This document shows positions 23,086 through 31,290 of a stretch of 38,169 bases of DNA, piece after piece. Positions within the stretch are counted from its first letter, which is position 1. Every line of letters begins with the position of its first letter. The notes beneath the pieces were generated by a model. The model searched no databases. It was not told the origin of the DNA and saw only the letters and a list, made by a program, of their open reading frames with translations. The position numbers and the translations under genes are program-made. Source of the DNA: Candidatus Methanofastidiosum methylothiophilum (GTDB lineage Archaea > Methanobacteriota_B > Thermococci > Methanofastidiosales > Methanofastidiosaceae); contig LNGC01000003.1 in NCBI GenBank assembly GCA_001587715.1, positions 1 to 38,169 of the forward strand. Reading direction: 5' to 3'.

Positions 23086-23433
23086 ATGTCCATAAAAAAT
23101 CCAAAGACACTCAGGGAAAAGACAAGATATGTCAGTTTTAAAATAGAGGGAGGGAAAGACTTTAAAAGAGAGGACCTAGTTAAAGCTATCTGGAATTCAG
23201 CCATTGATTTTTTAGGAGAGTTTGGCGCTTCTGAAATAGGTCTTTGGGTTAAGGAGTATGATGAAAGTAATAGATATGGTGTAATAGAAAGTAATATAAA
23301 ATCACTATACAAAGCTATATTTATACTATCACTTACTAAATCTGTAGGTAAAGAAAAAGTTAATATATTGCCTCTTTATGTATCAGGAACTATAAAGGGG
23401 CTAGAAAAAAATATTGAGTCTAATGTTAATTAG
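23086..23433 (+). CDS. rnp2: RNase P protein component 2 (Pop5/Rnp2)
   Basis: A 115-residue protein subunit of archaeal RNase P, which trims the 5' leader of tRNA precursors with the RNase P RNA. The family pattern is clear: LREKTRYVSFKIEG, then WNSAIDFLGEFGASEIGLWVKEYDE, and a C-terminal strand with LPLYVSGTIKGLEK. ATG 23086 is preferred over 23056 on promoter spacing and because the family starts near PKTLREKTRY. It lies directly upstream of psmA, the arrangement seen in many archaea, where the superoperon also often carries Rnp3. No rnp3 gene is visible here. Confidence 0.9.
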   Translation: MSIKNPKTLREKTRYVSFKIEGGKDFKREDLVKAIWNSAIDFLGEFGASEIGLWVKEYDESNRYGVIESNIKSLYKAIFILSLTKSVGKEKVNILPLYVSGTIKGLEKNIESNVN

Positions 23434-23450
23434 TTTATGGAGGTATATAA

Positions 23451-24200
23451 ATGGCATTTGTTCCACCCGCATCTGGTTACGACCGGGCAATCACCGTTTT
23501 TAGTCCAGATGGAAGTTTGTATCAGGTTCAATACGCTGGCGAGGCAGTAAGAAGGGGTGCCACCGCTATAGGTATTAAATGTAACGAAGGAGTTGTCCTT
23601 TGTGTTGACAAGAGAATCCCTTCAAGGCTTGTTGAACCGGAATCATTTGAGAAGATATTTCAAATAGACGATCATCTTGCTGCAGCTACATCAGGCATTA
23701 TAGCAGACGCAAGGATACTTGTCGACAGAGCTAGAATTGAAGCACAGATTCATACATTAAGCTATGATGAAAAGATGTCTGTAATGATGTTGGCCAAAAA
23801 GATTGGAGACTTAAAGCAGATGCACACACAATATGGCGGATTAAGACCTTTTGGAGCTTCTTTGATTCTTGCAGGTATTAATTCAGAAGGTCCTCAGATA
23901 TTTGTTACTGAGCCTTCAGGAGCTTACCTTGAATGGAAAGCTACAGCTATAGGTGCAGGAAGATCTGTTGCAATGGAGATATTTGAAAAAGAATATTCCC
24001 CAGAAATATCCTTAGAAGATGCAGTTATACTTGCTCTAAGAGCCCTTAAAAAATCAATAGAGGGAGATCTAAGCAAGAGCAATGTTGAAATGGCCGTAAT
24101 AAGTATGGAAGATAAGAGATTTAAGAAAATGAACGAAGAAACATTAAATCTCTACATCGAAAAAGTTAAAGAGATTAAGGAAGAGGAGGATAAGGAGTAG
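23451..24200 (+). CDS. psmA: 20S proteasome alpha subunit
   Basis: A 249-residue subunit of the outer rings that gate the archaeal proteasome. The N-terminal gate segment [25 protein letters not shown] is intact. The central core has the usual [14 protein letters not shown] and [14 protein letters not shown]. The C-terminus is a charged helical tail ([10 protein letters not shown]). The ATG follows GGAGGT by six bases. The beta subunit that carries the proteolytic threonine is not in this window. It belongs to the exosome superoperon and lies 5 bases before the SBDS start, linking protein turnover and RNA metabolism. Confidence 0.97.
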   Translation: MAFVPPASGYDRAITVFSPDGSLYQVQYAGEAVRRGATAIGIKCNEGVVLCVDKRIPSRLVEPESFEKIFQIDDHLAAATSGIIADARILVDRARIEAQIHTLSYDEKMSVMMLAKKIGDLKQMHTQYGGLRPFGASLILAGINSEGPQIFVTEPSGAYLEWKATAIGAGRSVAMEIFEKEYSPEISLEDAVILALRALKKSIEGDLSKSNVEMAVISMEDKRFKKMNEETLNLYIEKVKEIKEEEDKE

Positions 24201-24205
24201 ATTGT

Positions 24206-24898
24206 TTGATATCTCTAGATGATGCAGTTACTGCAAAATATAAGTACCAAGGGGAACATTTTGAGATTTTAGTTGATCCCAAAAAGGCACAAGAATTTAA
24301 AGGAGGAAATGACGTAGATAATTTCCTCGCTACAAATTTTATTTTTAAAGACGCCGACAAAGGGGATAAAGCATCTCCAGAGTCTCTAAAAAAGGCATTT
24401 GGTACGGATAACGTTAACGAGATTTCAAAAATTATTCTTAAGAAAGGTGAAATACACCTTACTACAGATCAGAGAAGGGCAATGATGGAAAATAAAAGAG
24501 CCCAGATTATTTCTTACATTTCAAGGCATGCCATAAATCCACAGACAGGCCATCCACACCCACCCCAAAGAATAGAAACTGCCTTAGAAGAGGCAAGAGT
24601 CCAAATAGATATGTACAAAAGAACTGAAGACCAGATTAAGCAGATAATTCATGTTTTGGCCCCAATAATCCCTATTAAAATTGAAAACAGGAGAATTGGA
24701 GTCAAAGTGCCGGCTGAGCATGCACCTAAAACAATGGGATTTGCAAAAAATCTTGGTACTATTATTAAAGAAGAATGGGGCAGAGACGGCTCTTGGATGT
24801 TTGTAATTGAAATACCGGCTGGATTACAAGATGACCTTTTCAGTAAGTTGAACAGCGCTACAAAAGGAAACGTTGAGACAAAGATAATGGATAAATGA
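24206..24898 (+). CDS. SBDS-family ribosome maturation protein
   Basis: A 230-residue homologue of eukaryal SBDS/Sdo1, which helps release the anti-association factor aIF6 from 50S subunits. Domain 1 has KYKYQGEHFEILVDPKKA, and domain 2 has HPHPPQRIETALEEARVQID. Domain 3, ferredoxin-like, ends with KNLGTIIKEEWGRDGSWMFVIEIPAGLQ. It starts with TTG 24206, with AGGAG just before it. Its place between psmA and rrp4 is the conserved superoperon order. Confidence 0.94.
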   Translation: MISLDDAVTAKYKYQGEHFEILVDPKKAQEFKGGNDVDNFLATNFIFKDADKGDKASPESLKKAFGTDNVNEISKIILKKGEIHLTTDQRRAMMENKRAQIISYISRHAINPQTGHPHPPQRIETALEEARVQIDMYKRTEDQIKQIIHVLAPIIPIKIENRRIGVKVPAEHAPKTMGFAKNLGTIIKEEWGRDGSWMFVIEIPAGLQDDLFSKLNSATKGNVETKIMDK

Positions 24899-24913
24899 TA
24901 CGGAGAGATAACA

Positions 24914-25594
24914 TTGGAATTTTTAGTTAAGGATAGATCGATTGTGACGCCAGGTATGGCTATTGCAAAAGGGCCTTTTAGATACGAATATGGAGTTGAT
25001 AAATTTGAGGATACAATAATATCCTCTGTTTTAGGAATAGTCTATATTGAAAATGATGGCGTTAAGGTAGTTCCACTTGAAGGCAAATATATGCCAAAAA
25101 GGGGCGATGATGTAATTGGAACAGTTGTAAGCATAAATCCTCTAAGTTGGGATTTGGATATAAATGCCCCCTACCTAGCCAATCTTCATGTCCAGGATGC
25201 TTTGAGATATGTAAAGGATACTTCTAATCTTGAAAGGATCTTTAAAGTGGGCGATGTAATTTATGCAAATATTAGAGATGTCGGGGAATCATCAGACATT
25301 GTTTTACAGTCAAAGGAAAGACCTTACGGTAAAATGAAATGGGGAAGAGTTGTAAAGATTCATGCCACAAGGGTACCCCGAGTAATTGGTAAAAAAGGAT
25401 CTATGATTAAGTTATTGAAACAAATGACCAAATGCGAGATTACAGTTGGTCAGAATGGCAACATATGGATTAAAGGCGAGAGACAAATGGAAGATATTGT
25501 CGAGAGAGCCATTTTTAAGATAGATAAAGAAGCCCATATACCTGGGCTAACAGATAGAATAAAAAAAATGCTTGAAACTGAATTATCAAGATAA
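24914..25594 (+). CDS. rrp4: Exosome complex RNA-binding protein Rrp4
   Basis: A 226-residue cap protein of the archaeal exosome. It has an N-terminal domain ending VIGTVVSINPLSWDLDI, an S1 RNA-binding domain (FKVGDVIYANIRDVGESSDIVLQ) and a KH domain (RVPRVIGKKGSMIKLLK with the GxxG loop GKKG). It recruits RNA to the Rrp41-Rrp42 ring. It starts with TTG 24914 after GGAGAGAT. It sits 15 bases after SBDS and six bases upstream of the rrp41 region. Confidence 0.95.
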   Translation: MEFLVKDRSIVTPGMAIAKGPFRYEYGVDKFEDTIISSVLGIVYIENDGVKVVPLEGKYMPKRGDDVIGTVVSINPLSWDLDINAPYLANLHVQDALRYVKDTSNLERIFKVGDVIYANIRDVGESSDIVLQSKERPYGKMKWGRVVKIHATRVPRVIGKKGSMIKLLKQMTKCEITVGQNGNIWIKGERQMEDIVERAIFKIDKEAHIPGLTDRIKKMLETELSR

Positions 25595-25609
25595 TATTAG
25601 GTGTTATAT

Positions 25610-26338
25610 ATGGAGAAAGACATAAAGTTCTTTACTAATGGCAAGAGAATCGATGGAAGAGCCATAGATGAATTGAGAAACATAAAGATAGAAGTTGGAG
25701 TTTTTAAAAGAGCCGATGGCTCATCTTATATTGAATGGGGCGGAAATAAAATATATTGTGCTGTTTATGGCCCAAGAGAAGCCTACCCAAGGTTTCTCCA
25801 AAAATCAGATAGGGCTATATTAAAGTGCAGATATAACATGGCTTCATTCGCAGTTGAAGAGAGGAAAAGACCTGGCCCAAGCAGAAGGGGGGTAGAAATA
25901 GGTAAAGTAACTCAAGGTGCATTAGAGCCTGCCTTGTTATTAGAAAATTTCCCAAAATGCATGGTTGAGGTTAATATTGAAGTTATCCAAGCAGATGCTG
26001 GGACTAGATGTGCAGGAATAACAGCTGCATCTGTAGCACTTGCCAATGCAGGAATACCTATGAAAGAATTGGTACCCGCATGTGCAGCTGGAAAAGTTGA
26101 CGATAAGATTGTATTAGACTTATGTAAAGAAGAGGACAACTACGGTCAAGCAGATTTGCCATTGGCACTTCTTCCAAGAAGAAACGAGTTTAGTCTTTTA
26201 CAGATGGACGGAGACCTATCCGAAGAGCAGCTTGAAGAAGCTTTAGATCTCGGTAGGAAAGGATGTCTTGAAGTATATGAAATTCAAAAGGAAGCACTAA
26301 AGAAAAAATACGTAAAGGAGGATGTGTCAAATGAGTAG
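25610..26338 (+). CDS. rrp41: Exosome 3'-5' exoribonuclease subunit Rrp41
   Basis: A 242-residue RNase PH-family subunit that holds the active site of the archaeal exosome. It has [19 protein letters not shown] and [20 protein letters not shown] with the phosphate- and RNA-binding arginines. The catalytic aspartate region is [22 protein letters not shown] 25610 is chosen because AGGTG lies six bases upstream; GTG 25601 would overlap that site. It overlaps the rrp42 start by eight bases, so the two are translated together. Confidence 0.96.
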   Translation: MEKDIKFFTNGKRIDGRAIDELRNIKIEVGVFKRADGSSYIEWGGNKIYCAVYGPREAYPRFLQKSDRAILKCRYNMASFAVEERKRPGPSRRGVEIGKVTQGALEPALLLENFPKCMVEVNIEVIQADAGTRCAGITAASVALANAGIPMKELVPACAAGKVDDKIVLDLCKEEDNYGQADLPLALLPRRNEFSLLQMDGDLSEEQLEEALDLGRKGCLEVYEIQKEALKKKYVKEDVSNE

Positions 26339-27131
26339 TGTTCTTTCAGATATTAAGAAAGAGTATATGATAAGCCTCTTGAAGAACGGCAAGCGTGAAG
26401 ATGGCAGAGGCCTCAATGACATGAGAGACCTAAAGATTGAACTTGGAGTTGCAAACAAAGCTGAAGGATCATGTTTTGTACAACTCGGAGAAACAAAGGT
26501 AATTGCCGGAGTTAAGTGTGAAGTTGGAGCACCATTTCCTGACACACCCAATCAAGGAGTTTTTACAACTAATGCAGAATTAATCCCAATGGCATCTCCT
26601 GATTTTGAGGCAGGCCCACCAAGGGAAGACTCAATAGAACTTGCAAGAATAGTTGACAGAGGAATCAGGGAATCAGGCGCCATTGATTTTCAGAAATTAG
26701 TCATTAAAGAAGGAGAGCTTGTCAGAGTCTTGTTTGTTGATATCCACATAATGGATTACAACGGAAATCTATTCGACGCAGCTGGAATAGCAGCAATTGG
26801 AGCCCTTTACAATACTAAAATGCCAGTATTAGACGAAGAAGGAAAGAAAACAGAAGAACTAATGCAGTTACCAATGAAAAAAATCCCCGTACCATGTACA
26901 TATGCCAAAATAGCAGATTCAATCTTATATGATCCTTCAATGGAAGAGGAAAGTGTAATGGATTCAAGAATCACTGCTACAACTGAAGACAATGGAAGAA
27001 TAGCCGCAATGCAGAAAGGAGACGTAGGAAGCTTTAAAAAAGAGGAGATTTTAGACATCGTCAGACGATCAAAAGTGAGGGGCGACGAAGTAAGATCCCT
27101 CCTAAAAGAAAAATTCTCTGAAATGAGGTGA
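26331..27131 (+). CDS. rrp42: Exosome core subunit Rrp42
   Basis: A 266-residue RNase PH-fold partner of Rrp41, catalytically silent but needed for the hexamer. It has the family start [27 protein letters not shown] and the aligned [24 protein letters not shown]. The start is set at ATG 26331, nine bases after AAGGAGG at 26315-26321. ATG 26322 is too close to that site. The 3' end carries the ribosome site of L37Ae. Complete in length and unbroken. Confidence 0.96.
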   Translation: MSSVLSDIKKEYMISLLKNGKREDGRGLNDMRDLKIELGVANKAEGSCFVQLGETKVIAGVKCEVGAPFPDTPNQGVFTTNAELIPMASPDFEAGPPREDSIELARIVDRGIRESGAIDFQKLVIKEGELVRVLFVDIHIMDYNGNLFDAAGIAAIGALYNTKMPVLDEEGKKTEELMQLPMKKIPVPCTYAKIADSILYDPSMEEESVMDSRITATTEDNGRIAAMQKGDVGSFKKEEILDIVRRSKVRGDEVRSLLKEKFSEMR

Positions 27132-27136
27132 TGTTC

Positions 27137-27391
27137 ATGGCAGTTTCAAATAAGTCAAGCAGTGCAGGAAGATTTGGGCCAAGATACGGTAGAAAAATTA
27201 GAGTTAAAGTTTCTAACATTGAAGCCCAGATGAAACAAAAACATAAGTGCCCACAGTGTGGAAGAAAATCTGTAAAAAGAATAAACACTGCAATATGGCA
27301 ATGCTCAAAATGTGAGACTACATTTGCTGGAGGCACATATCTTCCAGATACGCCAGTAGGAAGGGTTTCACAGAAAGCATCTATAAAGTAG
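27137..27391 (+). CDS. rpl37ae: 50S ribosomal protein L37Ae
   Basis: An 84-residue zinc-ribbon ribosomal protein. The zinc cysteines are at 38, 41, 56 and 59 (CPQC and CSKC). The N-terminus with [15 protein letters not shown] matches the family. ATG 27137 follows AGGTGA by five bases; the in-frame GTG at 27128 overlaps that ribosome site. It overlaps nothing and is followed after 11 bases by rpoP, the usual archaeal order. Confidence 0.95.
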   Translation: MAVSNKSSSAGRFGPRYGRKIRVKVSNIEAQMKQKHKCPQCGRKSVKRINTAIWQCSKCETTFAGGTYLPDTPVGRVSQKASIK

Positions 27392-27402
27392 GAAGTGAAT
27401 AG

Positions 27403-27543
27403 TTGTATAAGTGTATTGAGTGTAAAAGAGTACTCACCCCTACGGAATTTGATGATATAAGGGGTATTAAATGCCCATACTGTGGTAACAGGATATTCAT
27501 CAAAATGAGGCCTGAATTGGCAAAGACAGTGCAAGCACGTTAA
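27403..27543 (+). CDS. rpoP: DNA-directed RNA polymerase subunit P (RpoP/Rpb12)
   Basis: A 46-residue zinc-ribbon RNA polymerase subunit, short enough to be missed by automatic calls. The reading starts at TTG 27403 and runs [10 protein letters not shown], then [17 protein letters not shown], ending with a basic KTVQAR. The zinc cysteines are at 4, 7, 24 and 27. The pair spacing and the C-terminal R-x-P-E-x-x-K pattern match archaeal RpoP. GTGA lies five bases upstream. It sits between L37Ae and the Brix gene, the conserved place. It helps keep the RNA polymerase active centre stable. Confidence 0.9.
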   Translation: MYKCIECKRVLTPTEFDDIRGIKCPYCGNRIFIKMRPELAKTVQAR

Positions 27544-27544
27544 T

Positions 27545-28057
27545 ATGATTCTCATCTCAACTTCTAGAAGGCCGTCAACAAGGACTAGATCCTTTGTTAA
27601 AGAGCTACTAGGAGTTTTACCCCTTTCTTTTCAAGTTACTAGGGGTAAGAAATCTATTGAAGAGTTAAAAGATATTGCTGTTCTTAAAGGCTGCAGAAGA
27701 TTGATGATAGTTGAATCAAAGGATGGAAATCCTTCTGCACTTTCTTTTATGTATATTGATAAGAAAGACTGGAAATGGCTAGGAGTTATGGATATTAATG
27801 TATCTCTCAGAAGAGAAATGAAAATATCCCACAAACTAGAGCCCTTTGATGATGATTTGCCTTTACTAATAAAAGGCGAAAAAGGCGAGTCTTTTGACTT
27901 TGTCAAAGAGATGTTTTTTTGCAATGATTATGAAGAATCCATAGATGCCCCAGTTATTTTGTGGGATGGCAGTTTTATCAACTTTATAAGAGATGATTTT
28001 GCCGATGTTCCAATTGGCCCCAAGATTAATGTATTAAAATGGAAGCGTTTAATCTGA
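27545..28057 (+). CDS. Brix-domain ribosome biogenesis protein (Imp4-like)
   Basis: A 170-residue single-Brix-domain protein. The N-terminus ILISTSRRPSTRTRSFVKELLGVLP is the hallmark of archaeal Imp4/Brix proteins, which bind rRNA during subunit assembly. The C-terminal half holds VILWDGSFINFIRDDF and the strand KINVLKWKRLI. The ATG lies one base after the rpoP stop, so translation is probably coupled. Its stop TGA shares a base with the ATG of hjc. Confidence 0.92.
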   Translation: MILISTSRRPSTRTRSFVKELLGVLPLSFQVTRGKKSIEELKDIAVLKGCRRLMIVESKDGNPSALSFMYIDKKDWKWLGVMDINVSLRREMKISHKLEPFDDDLPLLIKGEKGESFDFVKEMFFCNDYEESIDAPVILWDGSFINFIRDDFADVPIGPKINVLKWKRLI

Positions 28058-28461
28058 TGTCAGTAACTAAAAATAAATCTAGGGGTGTCCGAGCCGAATA
28101 CGAAGTCAAGAAATTTCTTCTTGAGAACGGTTATTTTGTCTTTAGCAAAAGAGTAAGCCAGAGTGGGCCTGACATCATAGCGATAAAAGGAGAAAAGACG
28201 ATAATAATGGAGATAAAAAACACAAAATTGTCAAGCGTCAAAATCAAATACTCACAGATTAAATCTCTTTTAGATACAGCTTCTGAAATATCGAAGAAAA
28301 CTGTTCTTTCTCCAAAAACAATTCTCGGAGTAAAGTTTTCTTCAAAAGAGACTGGTTGGACCTTTATTTCAATTGAAAATCAGTTTTATGAGGACAAAAT
28401 AATAAGTAAACAACAGGAAAATCTATTAGAATTAAGCAAAGGTTTAAAAAGTTTTATTTGA
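28057..28461 (+). CDS. hjc: Holliday junction resolvase Hjc
   Basis: A 134-residue nuclease that cuts four-way junctions. Metal-binding residues are Glu14 (RGVRAEYEV), Asp39 (SQSGPDIIA), and Glu52/Lys54 (MEIKNTK), forming the PD-(D/E)xK fold. ATG 28057 is chosen as it overlaps the Brix stop (TGATG) and the family begins around KNKSRGVRAEYE; the in-frame ATG at 28039 would lie inside the Brix gene. Length is normal for Hjc. Confidence 0.93.
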   Translation: MSVTKNKSRGVRAEYEVKKFLLENGYFVFSKRVSQSGPDIIAIKGEKTIIMEIKNTKLSSVKIKYSQIKSLLDTASEISKKTVLSPKTILGVKFSSKETGWTFISIENQFYEDKIISKQQENLLELSKGLKSFI

Positions 28462-28485
28462 CAAATAGAGAAAAGAGAGGGTCAG

Positions 28486-28797
28486 ATGCAAGAAGAATCA
28501 AATACATTTTATTCAAAAGGATCTAAAAAATTCAAACAAAAAATATACTCTAAAAAAACTAAAAAATTAAACATGGGAAGAGTTTCAGATTTTAAATGGG
28601 ATTTAAATCAAGTATTAAATAAAATGCCCGAAGACAAAGCCGGTCTTATTCGTGGCCCATTATATGCCAAAGCTTCAAAGATAGGTTTTGAAGAGGCTAA
28701 ACAGTTCTTAAAGGATAAGGAAGAAGAAGGATTGATAGAAAAAGACATTGCATTGGACATCCTCAGAGTTCTTTCTAAATACTCAAAATTTAGATAA
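28486..28797 (+). CDS. Unknown 103-residue basic protein at the end of the exosome operon
   Basis: I do not recognise this protein. The first 30 residues are very rich in lysine, serine and threonine (KGSKKFKQKIYSKKTKKL), likely disordered and nucleic-acid-binding. Residues 35-103 are helical, with WDLNQVLNKMPEDKAGLIRGPLYAKASKIG and an acidic helix EEAKQFLKDKEEEGLIEKD. This looks like a small helical domain with winged-helix-like length. GAGAGGGT just before the ATG marks it as translated, 24 bases after hjc. It may act in RNA or DNA processing with its neighbours, as inferred from operon position only. Confidence 0.7.
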   Translation: MQEESNTFYSKGSKKFKQKIYSKKTKKLNMGRVSDFKWDLNQVLNKMPEDKAGLIRGPLYAKASKIGFEEAKQFLKDKEEEGLIEKDIALDILRVLSKYSKFR

Positions 28798-28856
28798 TCT
28801 TTTCTTTAATATTTCAATAGATTCACTTTCAGAGTGATTAATATTTTGAAGGTAAT

Positions 28857-28867
28857 AAATATATATT
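28857..28867 (+). promoter_or_regulatory. Putative promoter of the J-domain gene
   Basis: AATATATATTT in the 100-base gap predicts a TSS near 28886 and a short leader without ribosome site before ATG 28898. Nothing else is visible in that gap. Confidence 0.4.
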
Positions 28868-28897
28868 TCATGCCTTTAATAGTCAAAATATACTGAT

Positions 28898-29392
28898 ATG
28901 GGGCTTATTGATAAGATGTCATACAATCCAAAAAAAGATTACTATGAACTTATTGGTGGTATATCACCTTCCTCAAATGTAAGAGAGATTAAGAAAGCTT
29001 ACAGGAGAAAAGCCTTAGAGTATCACCCGGATAAAAATCCAGGAAAAGAAGACTCGGCAAAAAACAAGTTTCTTGAGTTAAAAGAGATATATGAAATCCT
29101 TACAGACAAAGAAAAAAAAGCAAAGTATGATTCAGAGAGAGATAAATTCTTATCTATTCAAAAATCTGTTAATTATGAAGGTCGTCCTGGTTGGAAATAC
29201 AGTTCAAATATCGATATAGGCTCAGTTGGCTTTGATCCAATCCCAAGAACCTTTGTCCGGAGTAGACCTTATGCAGTTCAGGACTATGCAAAAAATTCAA
29301 AGATGATGCTGATTAGACTCATTGTTTATTCAGCTATGTTTATAATGGTTTTAGTCACTATATACTTGCTTAGCTATATCAGTCAACTATAA
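28898..29392 (+). CDS. Membrane-anchored J-domain protein
   Basis: A 164-residue protein with an N-terminal J domain (about 13-77), including the HPD motif at 43-45 (YHPDKNPG) that stimulates Hsp70 ATPase, and a C-terminal transmembrane helix at about 138-160. It lacks the glycine/phenylalanine, zinc-finger and substrate domains of true DnaJ, so it is a type III J-protein, probably placing an Hsp70 at the membrane. No dnaK is in this window. Start could also be ATG 28916, seven codons later. It overlaps the convergent duplicated protein gene by 14 bases. Confidence 0.88.
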   Translation: MGLIDKMSYNPKKDYYELIGGISPSSNVREIKKAYRRKALEYHPDKNPGKEDSAKNKFLELKEIYEILTDKEKKAKYDSERDKFLSIQKSVNYEGRPGWKYSSNIDIGSVGFDPIPRTFVRSRPYAVQDYAKNSKMMLIRLIVYSAMFIMVLVTIYLLSYISQL

Positions 29393-30236
29393 GTGACTTC
29401 TTTTCGATATACTTTTCGACCATCTTGGCGTTTAACAGGGGAAGTTTCAAGCCAATCAAAGTTTTTTCTGCTGCAATTCTCTTCAATATTTCACTCGCAT
29501 TCGGATCTGGGGATATCCTTTCAAGACTAGAAAGAAAGTCTGGGGAATTCAATTTAGAAAGGGCTTCGGCAATGTCTTCTTCTTTAAATCTGCCTTTCTT
29601 AGGTATTATGTCTTCTACGAGCTGGTCAAGAGCTTCCATATCAAACTTATCGGACATGTAATCATAGATTTTGTTATTGAAAGATTCCCTTATTGAGAGC
29701 AGAAGCATCGCTATATCAAAATCTTCTGTCAAATCATCAACTTCCATCCTTTTAACGCACTTCCAGCCGCTGTAATTACCAAGAAAATGAACCATCTGTT
29801 TGCCAGAAACGACTTTACTATCGTTTTCTTCAATAGATTTCTGTCCGAGATAATTATCAAGGACCTCGGGGGTAAGTCTTTCAATCCCTAGTTTTTCTAA
29901 TATCATTTCAGTTAGCATTCCCTTTGCAATATCTTTTGCTTCCTTTATCTGTGCAATTTCTGATAACTTTTTAGTTGTCGTGGGGGATTTTGCTTTGTAA
30001 AGTGCCTTAGGAATAGTTTTTTCGTCTCTTACTATCGAATCAACTATATCCTGGATATATTTTAGATTAAAGCCTTCTCCCAAATATTGAAATATCTTTT
30101 CATTAAATGATTCTCTTATAGAGAGTAATAATCGTGCAATATCAAGTTTCTCTTTGCCATCAAGGGACTCAAAACCTTTGTAGCACTTCCATCCCTTGTA
30201 GTTACCGATAAACTCAACTTTTTCTGGCATCGCCAT
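29379..30236 (-). CDS. Unknown protein made of two tandem copies of a ~135-residue domain
   Basis: A 285-residue soluble protein I cannot place in a family. Residues 9-137 and 150-282 are homologous along their length: FIGNYKGWKCYKGFES pairs with FLGNYSGWKCVKRMEV, LLLSIRESFNEKI with LLLSIRESFNNKI, and LDNYLGQKSI with VEKYIEKKSL. The shared LLLSIRESFN is identical at 36-45 and 178-187, and each copy has one GWKC cysteine. The fold looks largely helical. The start follows GGTGA by four bases, with a TATA-like element at 30268-30277. It overlaps the J-protein gene by 14 bases at its 3' end. The gene is intact; function unknown. Confidence 0.8.
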   Translation of the reverse strand: MAMPEKVEFIGNYKGWKCYKGFESLDGKEKLDIARLLLSIRESFNEKIFQYLGEGFNLKYIQDIVDSIVRDEKTIPKALYKAKSPTTTKKLSEIAQIKEAKDIAKGMLTEMILEKLGIERLTPEVLDNYLGQKSIEENDSKVVSGKQMVHFLGNYSGWKCVKRMEVDDLTEDFDIAMLLLSIRESFNNKIYDYMSDKFDMEALDQLVEDIIPKKGRFKEEDIAEALSKLNSPDFLSSLERISPDPNASEILKRIAAEKTLIGLKLPLLNAKMVEKYIEKKSLIVD

Positions 30237-30267
30237 TATATCACCTAATCTATATTACACTTTGAAT

Positions 30268-30277
30268 ACTTAAAAGT
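30268..30277 (-). promoter_or_regulatory. Putative TATA box of the duplicated-domain gene
   Basis: CTTTTAAGTA on the minus strand predicts a TSS near 30247, just before the GGTGA site at 30241-30245. Confidence 0.45.
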
Positions 30278-30308
30278 GTTTACTGATTAATTATAACATT
30301 AACAACAA

Positions 30309-30316
30309 ATATAAAA
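30309..30316 (+). promoter_or_regulatory. Putative TATA box of the ketopantoate reductase gene
   Basis: ATATAAAA predicts a TSS near 30338, only seven bases before the ATG. No ribosome site is present, so the message is probably nearly leaderless. Confidence 0.5.
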
Positions 30317-30344
30317 ACTAATTTATTAAAAGAATATTGATAAG

Positions 30345-31241
30345 ATGAGGATAGCTTTCATAGGAGCAGGGGCCATAGGCAGTCTTTTTGGAGGACTTCT
30401 TAAAAAAGGTGGTGTAGATGTCTTACTCATTGGAAGGCAAAGTAATGTAGAGGCCATACGAAAAGACGGTCTCTTTATTTCTGGCATCGATGAATTAAAT
30501 ATCAAGATAGATGTGTCTTCAAACGCTCTTGATGCAAAAGAATCAGATCTCCTAGTTATTACAACTAAGGCATATGATACAAAAAAAGCAGTTTCTGACA
30601 TCATTTCTATTATAGATGATAATGCAACTGTGATGTCTCTCCAAAATGGAGCAGGAAATATTGAAGAGATCTCAAAATCAATTGAAAAAAAAAATATTAT
30701 TGGAGCAGTCACAAGTATGGGGGCGTTCCTTGAGAAACCTGGCAGAGTGCAGTTTAGGGGCAAAGGAACTACTATTATTGGAGCAATATCTGAAGAAAAC
30801 AAGATCGCTACAGAAATAGTCAAAATTTTCAATGGCGCTGGAATTAAAACTGAACTTACAAACGATATAAAGAGTGAGATATGGTCAAAAGTTATTATCA
30901 ACTCAGCAATTAACAACCTTGCTTCAATTTTTGATAGTGAGAATGGGATTCTTTTAGAGGATAATCTAATTGAAATTGTAAAAGAAATAACAAAAGAAGG
31001 GAAAACAATTCTTCAAGCGGATGGGATACATATCCCTGATGATATTTTTGAAAAGACAGTGGACGTCATTAAAAACACTTCTAAGAACATTAATTCAACT
31101 CTCTCAGACCTTAAAAAAGGGAACCGGACGGAGATTGAATATATCTCTGGCAAAATCATTGAGCGTGGTGATGCATTAGGTATACCTGCACCTTATAATA
31201 AAGCACTTTATAATATGTTAAAATACAAGGAAAATAAATAA
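30345..31241 (+). CDS. panE: 2-dehydropantoate 2-reductase (ketopantoate reductase)
   Basis: A 298-residue NAD(P)H enzyme reducing ketopantoate to pantoate for coenzyme A synthesis. The Rossmann motif FIGAGAIGSLFGG is at residues 5-17. Mid-protein LQNGAGN and the catalytic lysine region SEIWSKVIINSAINNLASIF match KPR. The late segment LSDLKKGNRTEIEYISGKIIERG with the substrate-binding residues is complete. Family-level confidence is high; a few relatives act on other 2-oxo acids, so the pantoate role is likely but not proved. Confidence 0.93.
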   Translation: MRIAFIGAGAIGSLFGGLLKKGGVDVLLIGRQSNVEAIRKDGLFISGIDELNIKIDVSSNALDAKESDLLVITTKAYDTKKAVSDIISIIDDNATVMSLQNGAGNIEEISKSIEKKNIIGAVTSMGAFLEKPGRVQFRGKGTTIIGAISEENKIATEIVKIFNGAGIKTELTNDIKSEIWSKVIINSAINNLASIFDSENGILLEDNLIEIVKEITKEGKTILQADGIHIPDDIFEKTVDVIKNTSKNINSTLSDLKKGNRTEIEYISGKIIERGDALGIPAPYNKALYNMLKYKENK

Positions 31242-31260
31242 ATGCAAAAATCCTAATAAC

Positions 31261-31268
31261 TTATATAA
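31261..31268 (+). promoter_or_regulatory. TATA box for a probably leaderless exported-protein mRNA
   Basis: TTATATAAG within the palindrome ACTTATATAAGT (31259-31270) predicts a TSS near 31290, right at the ATG at 31291. No ribosome site precedes the ATG, which fits a leaderless message. Confidence 0.5.
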
Positions 31269-31290
31269 GTCTTAAACTTCAAGTATTGTT

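Noticed and set aside
27061-27555. A 164-codon minus-strand frame across L37Ae and rpoP
   Set aside because: It is antisense to two conserved genes of the superoperon and has no recognisable domain.
30326-30916. A 196-codon minus-strand frame opposite ketopantoate reductase
   Set aside because: The plus-strand frame encodes a complete, well-conserved enzyme; the minus frame has no family pattern or ribosome site.
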